DNA of 64,000 nt, taken from positions 31,540 through 95,539 of the forward strand of contig NZ_JAJBMO010000013.1 in NCBI RefSeq assembly GCF_020537505.1, given 5' to 3'. A program made the position numbers and the translations under genes. The stretch's first letter is position 1. Each line of letters starts with the position of its first letter. The notes under the pieces were generated by a model, which was not told where the DNA came from, did no database searches, and saw only the letters and a program-made list of their open reading frames with translations. Source of the stretch: Blautia glucerasea. GTDB lineage: Bacteria > Bacillota > Clostridia > Lachnospirales > Lachnospiraceae. Of the stretch, positions 35,941 to 44,493 are shown piece by piece.

Positions 35941-36972
35941 TCACATATTGTCAAAATCGATTTCTTTAACTTGCACATTTCTAAGTTTAGCCAACTTATA
36001 CACTTCGTTCTTTTCATTTACAGTCGCATTTTTATGTAATAAAATGTAATCAACGATTTCACTAATTTCAAGTTCAATTAAATCCAACTCGAAACTTTGC
36101 TTACCACCAATTTCCTTTATTCTATCTGATACCTCTTCAAAACCTTTGTCTAAATTTTTTTTGCATTCTTGAATATATATCATACTATCATTTACAATTT
36201 TTTCTTCATCATTCATGAAAAAGTGTTTACGATAAAACTCATTCGCCAGGCATAAAAAATTATAATCTTTTTCAATATACATATGTAATTTTATTCTTGT
36301 TTCATGTTCATATCCATAGTTTTTATCTTTTAAAAAAGCGCCATAGTCAAATGTATTTTTTGCAATATCTTCTGGTCTTTGACTTTTACATATATATTCT
36401 TTAATAAATTCGTCTAAATTCTCAACATAAACCATTGGCATAACATCAGCATATAGATATGTTCCAATAGGCACATATTTCCCATCTGATAATATTGACA
36501 TTTTCTTACAAAATTCTTTTTTAAATTTTATTATAATATTTCTCTTATACTTTGTGTGATATTCATCAATCATCTTACTTTCATTATATACATTAGCGAC
36601 ACAATAGCAAAAGCTCATCTGTTGCAGTAAAGCTGCTCCACCTATAAAATTACTATATACTGTCATGATATATTGTGGTGTGCAATACTGTTTTTGCACT
36701 TTCATACAATGCTGTTTTATAAATCGATACGCCTTTAATATATTATTCCTATCGGTATACCAGTCTTCCAAATAATTTTCGTTTTTATCCCCTGTAGACG
36801 ACTTTTTCCATTCTACCGGATTGGTAAAATAAATCTTTTTTTCTTGAAATAATGTTTCAAATTCTATTTTACTCATAAATCGATAATAAGAAAAATTTTT
36901 TCCTTCATCATAATGTTTGTAATATATAGCCAAAATATTTCTTTTTAAATATTCCTCACCTTTCAGCTGCAC
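35941..36972 (-). CDS. DUF2971-like protein linked to the reverse transcriptase
   Basis: A 343-residue soluble protein. The pattern recalls DUF2971: an early segment IYFTNPVEWKKSSTGDKNEN, a middle SFCYCVANVYNESKMIDEYH followed by NIIIKFKKEF, and later YGYEHETRIKLHMYIEK with the conserved E-x-R. The assignment is tentative. Function of the family is not known to me; members are frequent in defence islands. It starts at a GTG with GGGGGAG just upstream, 63 bp after the reverse-transcriptase stop and on the same strand, so the two are probably cotranscribed. Base composition is markedly A+T-rich relative to the opp genes, as for the reverse transcriptase, suggesting transfer. Confidence 0.6.
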   Translation of the reverse strand: MQLKGEEYLKRNILAIYYKHYDEGKNFSYYRFMSKIEFETLFQEKKIYFTNPVEWKKSSTGDKNENYLEDWYTDRNNILKAYRFIKQHCMKVQKQYCTPQYIMTVYSNFIGGAALLQQMSFCYCVANVYNESKMIDEYHTKYKRNIIIKFKKEFCKKMSILSDGKYVPIGTYLYADVMPMVYVENLDEFIKEYICKSQRPEDIAKNTFDYGAFLKDKNYGYEHETRIKLHMYIEKDYNFLCLANEFYRKHFFMNDEEKIVNDSMIYIQECKKNLDKGFEEVSDRIKEIGGKQSFELDLIELEISEIVDYILLHKNATVNEKNEVYKLAKLRNVQVKEIDFDNM

Positions 36973-37035
36973 TTCTCTCCCCCTTATAAGCTACATTATT
37001 AAATTTGGCTGCTATAGCTCAGTTCGTCATTATAT

Positions 37036-38334
37036 TTATTCCTTTAACCTTTTGTTGATTTTATACCAGTGTCTTTTTACTTGATTTCTAATATCGCTTT
37101 CAAGGACTTTACTTTGACTAAATATTTCATCTGCCTTGTATGCATATGTAAGAAAATTTCCATGTTCTCTAGAATATTTACTTGCTCCCAAATGTGTATA
37201 CGATTGATAAATTGCTTTCTTTCCTGCATTAAAAGCTTTTTCTTCCGTATTTTCTTTTACTCTTTTTATCTTCTTATATGCTCTACAATAAAACTTAAAT
37301 AAGCTTTTATCCCTTATTCGAACGGTTTTACCATCAAATGTAAAGCCAAGATAATTAATAAGATTACTTTCCCCCATTATCTTTTCTATAATTCCATTAT
37401 CATAAAAAAATTGTTCTGTTTTATCCTCGTTTAATTCTAAATTAGGAATACTGTCTCTGACTTTATAAACAAATTTCGTAATCTGTTCATTTTCTCCATT
37501 TTTTATTTTTTCATATGTCATAGGAATTACAATTATTATATCGTCACAATATCTTCTATATATTCCACTATGTGTAGTCACATAATCGTTAATCTTCTTA
37601 TCAAAATCAATCATATACACATTTGCATATACAGCACTAATCGAAGATCCTTGTGGAATCTGATAATCTTTATTATTTTTTTGAAGATATTTCTTCTTAA
37701 ATTCACGAAATTCTTCTGTTTCAAAATACTTATCCAATTTTCTCATATCTCTTCTTAAAAGACCTTTTTCTAACTCGATATCATCTGCCTCAATATATGC
37801 AAATTTCGTAATATTTTTATAAATAGCATAATCGGCTTCATCCAACGTGTTTTCACCAATTACATTTTTTATTTTATTCTTTAAATATTTATGATCAAGA
37901 TTATCAAAAAATTTACTAAAATCACCTACGAAGACATATGCCGACTTACTTTTAGCAATAAATTCAAATACTTCCTTTGCAAAATCAATATTACATTTTC
38001 CAGGCGTACAATTTCTATATGCAGTTGAAGCTCGACTTATACCATTCAATTTCATATACTCATTGTATCTGTTGTTAAGTCGATTTCCATAATACTCATA
38101 AATAAATCTGTCAATATGTGCAGCATAATATATATCTCTATTTTTTTCTTTAATATATTTATGTCCATTTGAATCGTTTGTATACTTATTGCAATTCATT
38201 TGAAAATGAATAAATGGATAAAAGCCATGTTTAGCAACCCAATGAATATTTTGAACCCTTTGTTGATAATCTGTATGATATTTCTTTACATCAAAATGCG
38301 TATAAAACTTGTCTTTATATATTCGCTGACTCAT
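37036..38334 (-). CDS. Reverse transcriptase of the defence-associated (UG/DRT-like) kind
   Basis: A 432-residue reverse transcriptase. Palm motifs: A is VFVGDFSKFFDNLDH (D138), B is QIPQGSSISAVYANVYM (QGSS 228-231), C is YRRYCDDIIIVIP (catalytic YCDD 262-265), D is LELNEDKTEQF, and E is INYLGFTFDGK. The N-terminal segment KHGFYPFIHFQM and later AYRNCTPGKCNIDFA resemble unknown-group reverse transcriptases of phage-defence (DRT) systems. There is no maturase (X/thumb intron type) or endonuclease domain, so it is not a group II intron, and no msr/msd retron is apparent. AGGAG lies 6 nt before the ATG. The gene is strongly A+T-rich. The DRT class could not be assigned. Confidence 0.8.
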   Translation of the reverse strand: MSQRIYKDKFYTHFDVKKYHTDYQQRVQNIHWVAKHGFYPFIHFQMNCNKYTNDSNGHKYIKEKNRDIYYAAHIDRFIYEYYGNRLNNRYNEYMKLNGISRASTAYRNCTPGKCNIDFAKEVFEFIAKSKSAYVFVGDFSKFFDNLDHKYLKNKIKNVIGENTLDEADYAIYKNITKFAYIEADDIELEKGLLRRDMRKLDKYFETEEFREFKKKYLQKNNKDYQIPQGSSISAVYANVYMIDFDKKINDYVTTHSGIYRRYCDDIIIVIPMTYEKIKNGENEQITKFVYKVRDSIPNLELNEDKTEQFFYDNGIIEKIMGESNLINYLGFTFDGKTVRIRDKSLFKFYCRAYKKIKRVKENTEEKAFNAGKKAIYQSYTHLGASKYSREHGNFLTYAYKADEIFSQSKVLESDIRNQVKRHWYKINKRLKE

Positions 38335-38449
38335 TTTTCTCCTAAAAGCTCACTGAATAACGACCGGTAGATATCTATTTTCAGTAAGCATTAAAACCAA
38401 TTGGACTTCGCTTATGCAAAGAACTCTACCATCCTCCAAATACGATGTA

Positions 38450-38479
38450 TTGTATAATATTGTTAACAACTACTATAAT
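38450..38479 (+). promoter_or_regulatory. Possible promoter of the 29-residue peptide
   Basis: TTGTAT (38450-38455), 18-bp spacer, TATAAT (38474-38479), 12 bp before the AGGAGG site. Confidence 0.5.
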
Positions 38480-38503
38480 TCACTGATAACAGGAGGTCAT
38501 ACA

Positions 38504-38593
38504 ATGGACAATATAATTTATAATATTATCTACTGTACAATATTAATTCTGCTCAAGATTGCTCTTGACAGAGAATACATAAATCCCTTATAG
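38504..38593 (+). CDS. Tiny hydrophobic peptide, 29 residues
   Basis: An ATG preceded by AGGAGG (38491-38496) with 7-nt spacing and by a plausible promoter. The peptide starts MDNIIYNIIYCTILILLKIA and ends LDREYINPL: a single short hydrophobic stretch with a charged tail, the shape of type I toxin peptides or small membrane peptides. It is divergent from the reverse transcriptase and convergent with hsdM. No homologue is recognised. The good initiation signals are the main reason to list it. Confidence 0.45.
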   Translation: MDNIIYNIIYCTILILLKIALDREYINPL

Positions 38594-38655
38594 CCATTTC
38601 CATAAGGCAAATTGTAAAAATAGTGTCAAAGTCATATACCTTTTAAAGTATCTTG

Positions 38656-40143
38656 TTATCTCTTCAACTGTGCCTGCAACTCTTGAAAGCATTCCAGTGC
38701 GCTCTGTAAGTTTTCAATAATATCAACTGCTAGTTCATCTGGAACTGGTAAATTGTCCAAATCAGCAAGTGATTTATCTTTAATCCAAAACAAATCAAGG
38801 CTGGTTTTATCACGTTCTAATATATCTTTTACATCAAACCTTCGCCAACGTCCATCTGGATTGTCTTCTGACCATGTTTCGATACGTTCATAGCGATTCT
38901 CTGGATTATAGCATTTTACAAATTCCGCCAAATCTGCATCTGTCATTGGATGTTGCTTCAATGTAAAATGGATATTTGTACGGAAATCATATACCCACAC
39001 TTCCCTGGTTTGCATATTGGCACTTGCAGGTCTCTTATCAAAGAATATGACATTTGCTTTTACTCCCGGCTTATAAAAAATTCCTGTTGGTAAACGGAGA
39101 ATAGTATGCAAGTCTGTGGTTTCAAGCAATTTCTTACGTATAATTTCACCTGCACCACCCTCAAACAGCACATTATCCGGAACAACAACAGCTGCTTTGC
39201 CTGTTACTTTCAAAATGGTATTAATATGCTGTACAAAATTTAACTGTTTGTTGGAACTGGTTGTCCAGAAATCTTGCCGATTATAAACAAGCTCTTCTTC
39301 CTCCTGTTTGCCTTCTTCATTTGTAAAAGTGAGCGAGGACTTTTTTCCAAAAGGGGGATTAGTCAGTACATAATCCACGCGATATCCCGGATCGGTAAGA
39401 AGAGCATCGCCCAGTGTAATTGGCACATTACCATAAATATCTCCAATATTGTGCAAATACAGATTCATTAAAGCAGTTTTATAGGTGGTGGGAACAATTT
39501 CATTTCCATAAAATGTTTCATTTTTCAAAAATTCCTTCTGTTCCCGATCAAGAGTATAATTTCTACTATCAGCAATGAAAGATTGCGAAGCAAGAAAAAA
39601 TCCTCCAGAACCACAACAGGGATCTGCAATGGTTTTCATCGGCTCTGGACGCAGACACTCTACCATAGCGCGAATCAGCGGACGAGGAGTAAAATACTGT
39701 CCAGCACCACTTTTAATATCTTCGGCATTTTTCTGAAGCAGCCCTTCATAGATTTCTCCCTTAACATCAGATGACATTGCCACCCACGTCTCGCTGTCAA
39801 TCATCTTTACAACCCGATATAAAATAGCAGCACTACTGATTTTATTAGTTGCACCCTTAAAAATTTTCCCAAGGATACCGTCTTGCTCACCAAGTTTTTC
39901 TAATGTTGCTTTATATTGGTCTTCAAGTTCTGCTCCCTTAAGCGTATGCATATCTGACCATGTAAATCCAACTGGAATACCAGTTTTTCTTTTATAAGGA
40001 GGTCTGGAATACTCATCAGACATTTTCAAGAAAATCAGATATGTTAACTGTTCCAGATAATCTCCATAGGAAACGCCATTGTCGCGAAGGGGATTACACA
40101 TTCCCCATACTTTTGAAACGATAGCAGAAGTTTGTTCACTCAT
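38656..40143 (-). CDS. hsdM: Type I restriction-modification system, methyltransferase subunit M
   Basis: A 495-residue N6-adenine methyltransferase. It has an N-terminal helical HsdM_N domain (YGDYLEQLTYLIFLKMSDEY), then GQYFTPRPLIRAMVECL, the SAM motif ADPCCGSGGFFLAS, and the catalytic NPPF motif in DYVLTNPPFGKKS. A C-terminal helical part binds HsdS. It modifies host DNA at the sequence chosen by HsdS and is part of the M2S core. Its ATG overlaps the hsdS stop by 4 bases, so it is the last gene of the R-S-M operon. Confidence 0.95.
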   Translation of the reverse strand: MSEQTSAIVSKVWGMCNPLRDNGVSYGDYLEQLTYLIFLKMSDEYSRPPYKRKTGIPVGFTWSDMHTLKGAELEDQYKATLEKLGEQDGILGKIFKGATNKISSAAILYRVVKMIDSETWVAMSSDVKGEIYEGLLQKNAEDIKSGAGQYFTPRPLIRAMVECLRPEPMKTIADPCCGSGGFFLASQSFIADSRNYTLDREQKEFLKNETFYGNEIVPTTYKTALMNLYLHNIGDIYGNVPITLGDALLTDPGYRVDYVLTNPPFGKKSSLTFTNEEGKQEEEELVYNRQDFWTTSSNKQLNFVQHINTILKVTGKAAVVVPDNVLFEGGAGEIIRKKLLETTDLHTILRLPTGIFYKPGVKANVIFFDKRPASANMQTREVWVYDFRTNIHFTLKQHPMTDADLAEFVKCYNPENRYERIETWSEDNPDGRWRRFDVKDILERDKTSLDLFWIKDKSLADLDNLPVPDELAVDIIENLQSALECFQELQAQLKR

Positions 40144-41249
40144 TCGCTGAGTCCTCCTTCAAATGCTTTTTTTAAGATGCTCTGCCTCATGGCTTCTGCC
40201 TGTGAAAGAGCTGTGTCTACTGTCTGCTCGATGCTATCACAGACTGAGAGACGTGCTTCTATCATTCTAACAATCTGATCCTGCTGCTTACGCTCAATGG
40301 TTGGAACAAAAATTTTCACTAAAGATTGACCTGTCAAATGTTTAATACCCGTTCCAGTGTAATATTCTTTTAGTTTTCCAGTCTGTGCAGCAAACCATAA
40401 GTAATACATATAAAAATATGGATTTGAACCATCTCTAAATCGTACACGGTGTAATGCTTTTTGATAGCAAATAATTTCGTCCTTTGTCCAAACAGCACAA
40501 CGCCCAGGTTCGCCACCTTCGCATATAACTAAATCACCTTTAGAAATTGTATATTTGTCCATTTCTGAATCTTCGATTTTCATTTCAAACAAATCTGAAA
40601 GGTCAAATAAAAACCATCGAACATTTATATTTCGTAAGTATTTATGCAACGAACCTGTATTTTTTTCTTTATCAAGCATTTTTCCCAAACGGGAATCTGT
40701 AAAACTGCCAAAATGTACATAATGTGTTATCTCTTCAAATGCTTCTTTCAGCACCGTCTGCCGATACACTGCCAACTGATTTTTAATGGTTTGAAGAGTC
40801 TCCACACCTTTGTCCAGTTCAGAAAATAGTTCCTCAATACGAGTGACTATGTGAAGTTGTTCTTCAAAATCAGGAAGTCGAAGATCCATTTTTTCAATAT
40901 GTTGATAGTGTCTGGCATATCCTTTATCTGGAAAGCGCAAAGTCAAATATTGTGTACCGTAAAATAAATATTTAGGAAATACATTATCTCTTGGAGAAAG
41001 AACTTTTATTCCATCAGCACCAGCTCCAAAAGGGAAATCAACATATTTAACAGTACAGGTATGATCCCCAAAAACAATTACTGGAAGAGTACAATTTAGC
41101 TGCATATCCAAATTGTTTGTGTAACCACCTATCAACTTTTTCCCCTGATCGACAATCGCAAGTTCTCCAACCTCTTCATACTCCTTTTGCTTTGTTTTTT
41201 GTTCTGCCGGAATTGGTACTTTCTTAACCAACGATTTATATAATGCCAT
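40140..41249 (-). CDS. hsdS: Type I restriction-modification system, specificity subunit S
   Basis: A 369-residue DNA-recognition subunit with two target-recognition domains separated and followed by conserved helices. The first ends LRLPDFEEQLHIVTRIEELF with a coiled spacer (LDKGVETLQTIKNQLAVYRQ). The second ends KIFVPTIERKQQDQIVRMIE with ALSQAEAMRQSILKKAFEGG. The recognised DNA sequence cannot be read from sequence alone. The gene overlaps hsdM by 4 bp and follows hsdR by 17 bp. GAGG precedes the ATG. No inverted duplicate hsdS is present, so phase inversion is not indicated. Confidence 0.93.
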   Translation of the reverse strand: MALYKSLVKKVPIPAEQKTKQKEYEEVGELAIVDQGKKLIGGYTNNLDMQLNCTLPVIVFGDHTCTVKYVDFPFGAGADGIKVLSPRDNVFPKYLFYGTQYLTLRFPDKGYARHYQHIEKMDLRLPDFEEQLHIVTRIEELFSELDKGVETLQTIKNQLAVYRQTVLKEAFEEITHYVHFGSFTDSRLGKMLDKEKNTGSLHKYLRNINVRWFLFDLSDLFEMKIEDSEMDKYTISKGDLVICEGGEPGRCAVWTKDEIICYQKALHRVRFRDGSNPYFYMYYLWFAAQTGKLKEYYTGTGIKHLTGQSLVKIFVPTIERKQQDQIVRMIEARLSVCDSIEQTVDTALSQAEAMRQSILKKAFEGGLSE

Positions 41250-41266
41250 TTATATTTTCCTCACAA

Positions 41267-44017
41267 TTATGCCACCAATGCAACATTCATTTCCTGTAAT
41301 ATTTGTTCATAGCCATCGCCAAAAGCATCATAAAAACCAAGCAATCCACCCTTACGATCAAATGGTGTCAAATCCAAATCTTCCGGCAAAATACTAAGTG
41401 AAGCTGCGATATGATCTTTAATCAGACGCAACCATTCCATCTGTTCTTCTGTAAATTGAATATGTCCTGCATTCTTCTTAAACGTCCACTGCATGAAATT
41501 ATAATTCACTTTATCTGCAAATGGCGCAAGAGTATCTGTGTACCCCATCTCAAAACGTATCATTGAAATCAGGTCTGTAATCTGCGCCATTGTACACCTT
41601 TTTACCCTATCTGGTTTCTTAATGGCGTAACAATCCCACAGGCGTTCAACAGTAATTCCATTTGATTTCATTTTTTCATATAATTCCTTCAGTTTATCAA
41701 TAACCATAGGACGGTCCTTATATGCTGCATCATAAATAATTCTCAAGGCAACAATTTCATCTTTGTTTTCCTCGATAAATTTGCGAAAGTTGGAAATCAC
41801 TTTATTTGCCTTTTCTTTCTGTTGTGCATCAAAACCAGAAAAAGTAATCTCATCCAGATTAACACTATCAATAATCTGATCATGATTACGTCGTATCTTT
41901 TCAAACAAATCACGTATATCAGGATCGTAGAATGGCGCTACAGCTGCCCTTACCAATTCTCTTTGTGCATTTTTTATCTGTTCTTCTGTTGGATTAGATA
42001 CGCCTGTATTTTTTTGAGCCTGTTTCAAGATAACATCTTCATCAAATGCATTCAGCAAGTTTTCCGCGATTGCTCCCGCAGATGTACCAACCTTCGTTTC
42101 CAACAGTTTACGCTCTGCAGAAGACATTCGACTGTTCAGACGAATAACACGATTGGCAAGAGAAGTCAGTGTGTTTTCGTCCTTTGCCCCCAACGCTACA
42201 TTCATCATCAATTCTCTCATACTAACAGTTGGCTTCCGCTCCAATGCTCTGGTATCAGACTTTTTGGATTTTGTAACGCCCACTGCATCCACAATTACAA
42301 AATGGTCTTTATTTTCTGTAGCAGATGGGGTAACTTTCTGCAAATCTTCTTTACCAAGTACACGGGTGCCCCTGCCTTTCATCTGCTCAAAGTAATTCTT
42401 GCTACGTACATCACGCATAAAAATCAAACACTCAATAGCCTTTACATCAGTCCCCGTTGCAATCATATCCACAGTAACAGCAATACGGGGATTATAATCA
42501 TTTCGAAAAGAACTTAGCACAGACTCCGGATTATCAGCAGAATATGTAATTTTGCGGCAGAAATCATTGCCTTCGCCAAATTCCTCTCGAACAATCTGTA
42601 CAATATCATCTGCATGACTGTCTGTCTTTGCAAAAATCAAAGTTTTTGGAACTTCTTTTCTACGCGGAAACAAGGTGGTAAACAAGTTTTCCTTAAAAGC
42701 ACGGATAATGGTACGTATCTGACTTGTATTCACAATATCGCGATCAAGCTGCGACGGTACATAATTCACATCTTCATCCATCTGTCTCCAACGCTTTGCT
42801 CTAGACAAGCGGTCACGATACTCAATCAACTGTTTCATCAAATATGCGCCACTTTTACTGACCTTGGTTTCAATAAGGAAAATATCTTCACCTACATTAA
42901 CTCCATCCACAATTGCTTCTTCACGCGGATATTCACTAACAATATTTTCGTTAAAAAAAGCAAAAGTACGATTGTCCGGTGTTGCCGTCAACCCAATTAT
43001 AAACGCATCAAAATAAGACAGCACCTGGCTCCACACATTATAAATAGACCGATGGCATTCATCGACAATAATGCAGTCAAAAAACTCCGGTGGATATTTT
43101 TCATTATAGACCACTTCTTTTGGTGCCTTACTTTCAGCTGTTACATATTCAGCAAATGAAGTTTCTTCTGCTGATTCATCTAATTCTTCACCTTTAAGAA
43201 TAGAGTACATTCTCTGTATGGTAGAAATACAAATCTGAACATCATTTGGTATATAAGAGGATTTTAATCTACGCACTCCGTATATCTGTGAAAATGAGCG
43301 TGGATCATCATTCGGTGTATAAGCAAGAAACTCTCGTTCTGCCTGCTCCCCCAAACCTTTCGTATCCACCAAAAACAAGATACGTTTCATATTTCCATAT
43401 TTAAGCAAACGATATGCTGCCGTGATTGCTGTAAATGTCTTTCCCGCTCCTGTTGCCATCTGTATCAATGCCTTTGGACGATTATCCACGAATGACTGTT
43501 CCAGATTATTGATTGCGTTAATCTGACATTTCCGAAATCCCTTTACATCTAAAGCCGGAAAATGTTTCATATTGTTCCTAATCGTATCGGGCTGTTGCAT
43601 CCACTCAAATAATGTTTCAGGACGATGAAAAGAAAACACTGTCCTAGAACGATATTTAATATCCTTATAGTCAGTAAAACGGATTAATTTATCTGTAGCT
43701 TCATATACAAAACGAATCGCATAATCAATCTTAATCCATTTGAACGAACTCTTTGCATAGCGCCCTGACTGCACTTCAACATCAGTAATTGATTGTCCTG
43801 CTTCCGAGCGCTTCGCCTCAATAACTCCTATCGGTCTCCCATCCACAAATAAAGCATAGTCAACCTCGCCTGTGCTAGTGGGAAATTCACGAACTGCAAC
43901 TCCAAGAGAAATCGACAGATTCAATCGATTTAGATCTTGTATAACCCATCCTGACTGACAGAGATTATCATCAATTACGCAACGCGCTTTTTCTTCAGGT
44001 GCCATATCATTCTTCAT
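41267..44017 (-). CDS. hsdR: Type I restriction-modification system, endonuclease subunit R
   Basis: A 916-residue restriction subunit of the EcoEI type. It starts with an HsdR_N nuclease-like domain (GEVDYALFVDGRPIGVIEAK carries the D...E-x-K pattern). The SF2 helicase has Walker A in LIQMATGAGKTFTAITAAYR, DECH in CIIVDECHRSIYN, and TATPD, followed by the C-terminal helicase and EcoEI_R_C regions. It translocates and cuts unmodified DNA. The start may be 44017 or the ATG at 44005, since GGGGAG touches the first ATG. The promoter is TTGCGA (44121-44126), 17 bp, TATACT (44098-44103). Confidence 0.93.
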   Translation of the reverse strand: MKNDMAPEEKARCVIDDNLCQSGWVIQDLNRLNLSISLGVAVREFPTSTGEVDYALFVDGRPIGVIEAKRSEAGQSITDVEVQSGRYAKSSFKWIKIDYAIRFVYEATDKLIRFTDYKDIKYRSRTVFSFHRPETLFEWMQQPDTIRNNMKHFPALDVKGFRKCQINAINNLEQSFVDNRPKALIQMATGAGKTFTAITAAYRLLKYGNMKRILFLVDTKGLGEQAEREFLAYTPNDDPRSFSQIYGVRRLKSSYIPNDVQICISTIQRMYSILKGEELDESAEETSFAEYVTAESKAPKEVVYNEKYPPEFFDCIIVDECHRSIYNVWSQVLSYFDAFIIGLTATPDNRTFAFFNENIVSEYPREEAIVDGVNVGEDIFLIETKVSKSGAYLMKQLIEYRDRLSRAKRWRQMDEDVNYVPSQLDRDIVNTSQIRTIIRAFKENLFTTLFPRRKEVPKTLIFAKTDSHADDIVQIVREEFGEGNDFCRKITYSADNPESVLSSFRNDYNPRIAVTVDMIATGTDVKAIECLIFMRDVRSKNYFEQMKGRGTRVLGKEDLQKVTPSATENKDHFVIVDAVGVTKSKKSDTRALERKPTVSMRELMMNVALGAKDENTLTSLANRVIRLNSRMSSAERKLLETKVGTSAGAIAENLLNAFDEDVILKQAQKNTGVSNPTEEQIKNAQRELVRAAVAPFYDPDIRDLFEKIRRNHDQIIDSVNLDEITFSGFDAQQKEKANKVISNFRKFIEENKDEIVALRIIYDAAYKDRPMVIDKLKELYEKMKSNGITVERLWDCYAIKKPDRVKRCTMAQITDLISMIRFEMGYTDTLAPFADKVNYNFMQWTFKKNAGHIQFTEEQMEWLRLIKDHIAASLSILPEDLDLTPFDRKGGLLGFYDAFGDGYEQILQEMNVALVA

Positions 44018-44097
44018 CTCCCCTCTCCATATCTTCTATAATATTGTCAAAATTTTCTCCTGACCTCTCTATAATGCTTTTCATACTGTTGTTAACA

Positions 44098-44126
44098 AGT
44101 ATATCATCGCTCCATATATTTCGCAA
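44098..44126 (-). promoter_or_regulatory. Promoter of the hsdR-hsdS-hsdM operon
   Basis: TTGCGA, 17-bp spacer, TATACT on the minus strand, about 80 bp upstream of hsdR. Confidence 0.7.
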
Positions 44127-44222
44127 GAATTGCTATTTAGTGTGTTCATTTATCGTTGTAAAAAAGTATCGGGCAACCAACACACGTAACCACCCCACGC
44201 CGTAAAAGTTCTTATGTATCAG

Positions 44223-44443
44223 CCAGTACACAGCATTCGGGCAATGGGTATTACTCCAGCGAACCATTTTAGGCGCGTTCTTAGCGTAGGCGAAATCCAG
44301 CGCTTACGAAGACTTATGCGTGAGGGCTCTCCCGAACGCATTAGTCGCAGTTAGCGATTAGTTTGTCGTAGCGTTGCGCCGGTGAGTGAGTAATACCCAT
44401 TGTCCGAATGCGTCCGCCTTGAAATACTTTTAACCCACAAAAT
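44223..44443 (+). repeat. Hairpin element (about 195 bp), copy 3
   Basis: Forward copy between the hsdR promoter and oppF. The core runs 44223-44419, with terminal repeats as in copies 1 and 2 and the inner stem GACTTATGCGT...ACGCATTAGTC. Shared flank with copy 2 runs through CCCACAAAATA. Confidence 0.85.
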
Positions 44444-44481
44444 ACGCCCACGCAGCGGCTTACTCATTCGCTACGCAGGCG
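44438..44481 (-). terminator. Terminator of the opp operon
   Basis: On the minus strand CGCCTGCGTAGCG pairs with CGCTGCGTGGGCG around an 11-nt loop, followed by TATTTTG. It lies 13 bp downstream of the oppF stop. Confidence 0.7.
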
Positions 44482-44493
44482 TAATCTTAACTA

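Larger units (their letters stand above)
38335..38655. other. Gap upstream of the reverse transcriptase: hairpin, tiny ORF, possible ncRNA
   Basis: Contains a hairpin at 38346-38388 (minus-strand GCTTACTGAA...TTCAGTGAGC), just before the reverse-transcriptase ribosome binding site, and a divergent 29-codon ORF (listed separately). Some DRT systems encode a template ncRNA upstream of the enzyme, so this gap is the place to look for one. I cannot demonstrate an RNA gene from sequence alone. Confidence 0.4.

Noticed and set aside
37000..37030. tRNA-like fragment (GCTATAGCTCAGTTCG)
   Set aside because: Only a D-arm-like stretch is present; no anticodon arm, T arm or acceptor pairing follows. It could be an integration scar but is too short to support.
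37036..38334. Group II intron or retron reverse transcriptase
   Set aside because: No intron RNA domains V/VI, no maturase or HNH domain, and no msr/msd-like paired repeats are visible next to it.
44007..44084. 25-codon leader ORF overlapping the hsdR start
   Set aside because: No ribosome binding site and it would begin within a few bases of the predicted transcription start.
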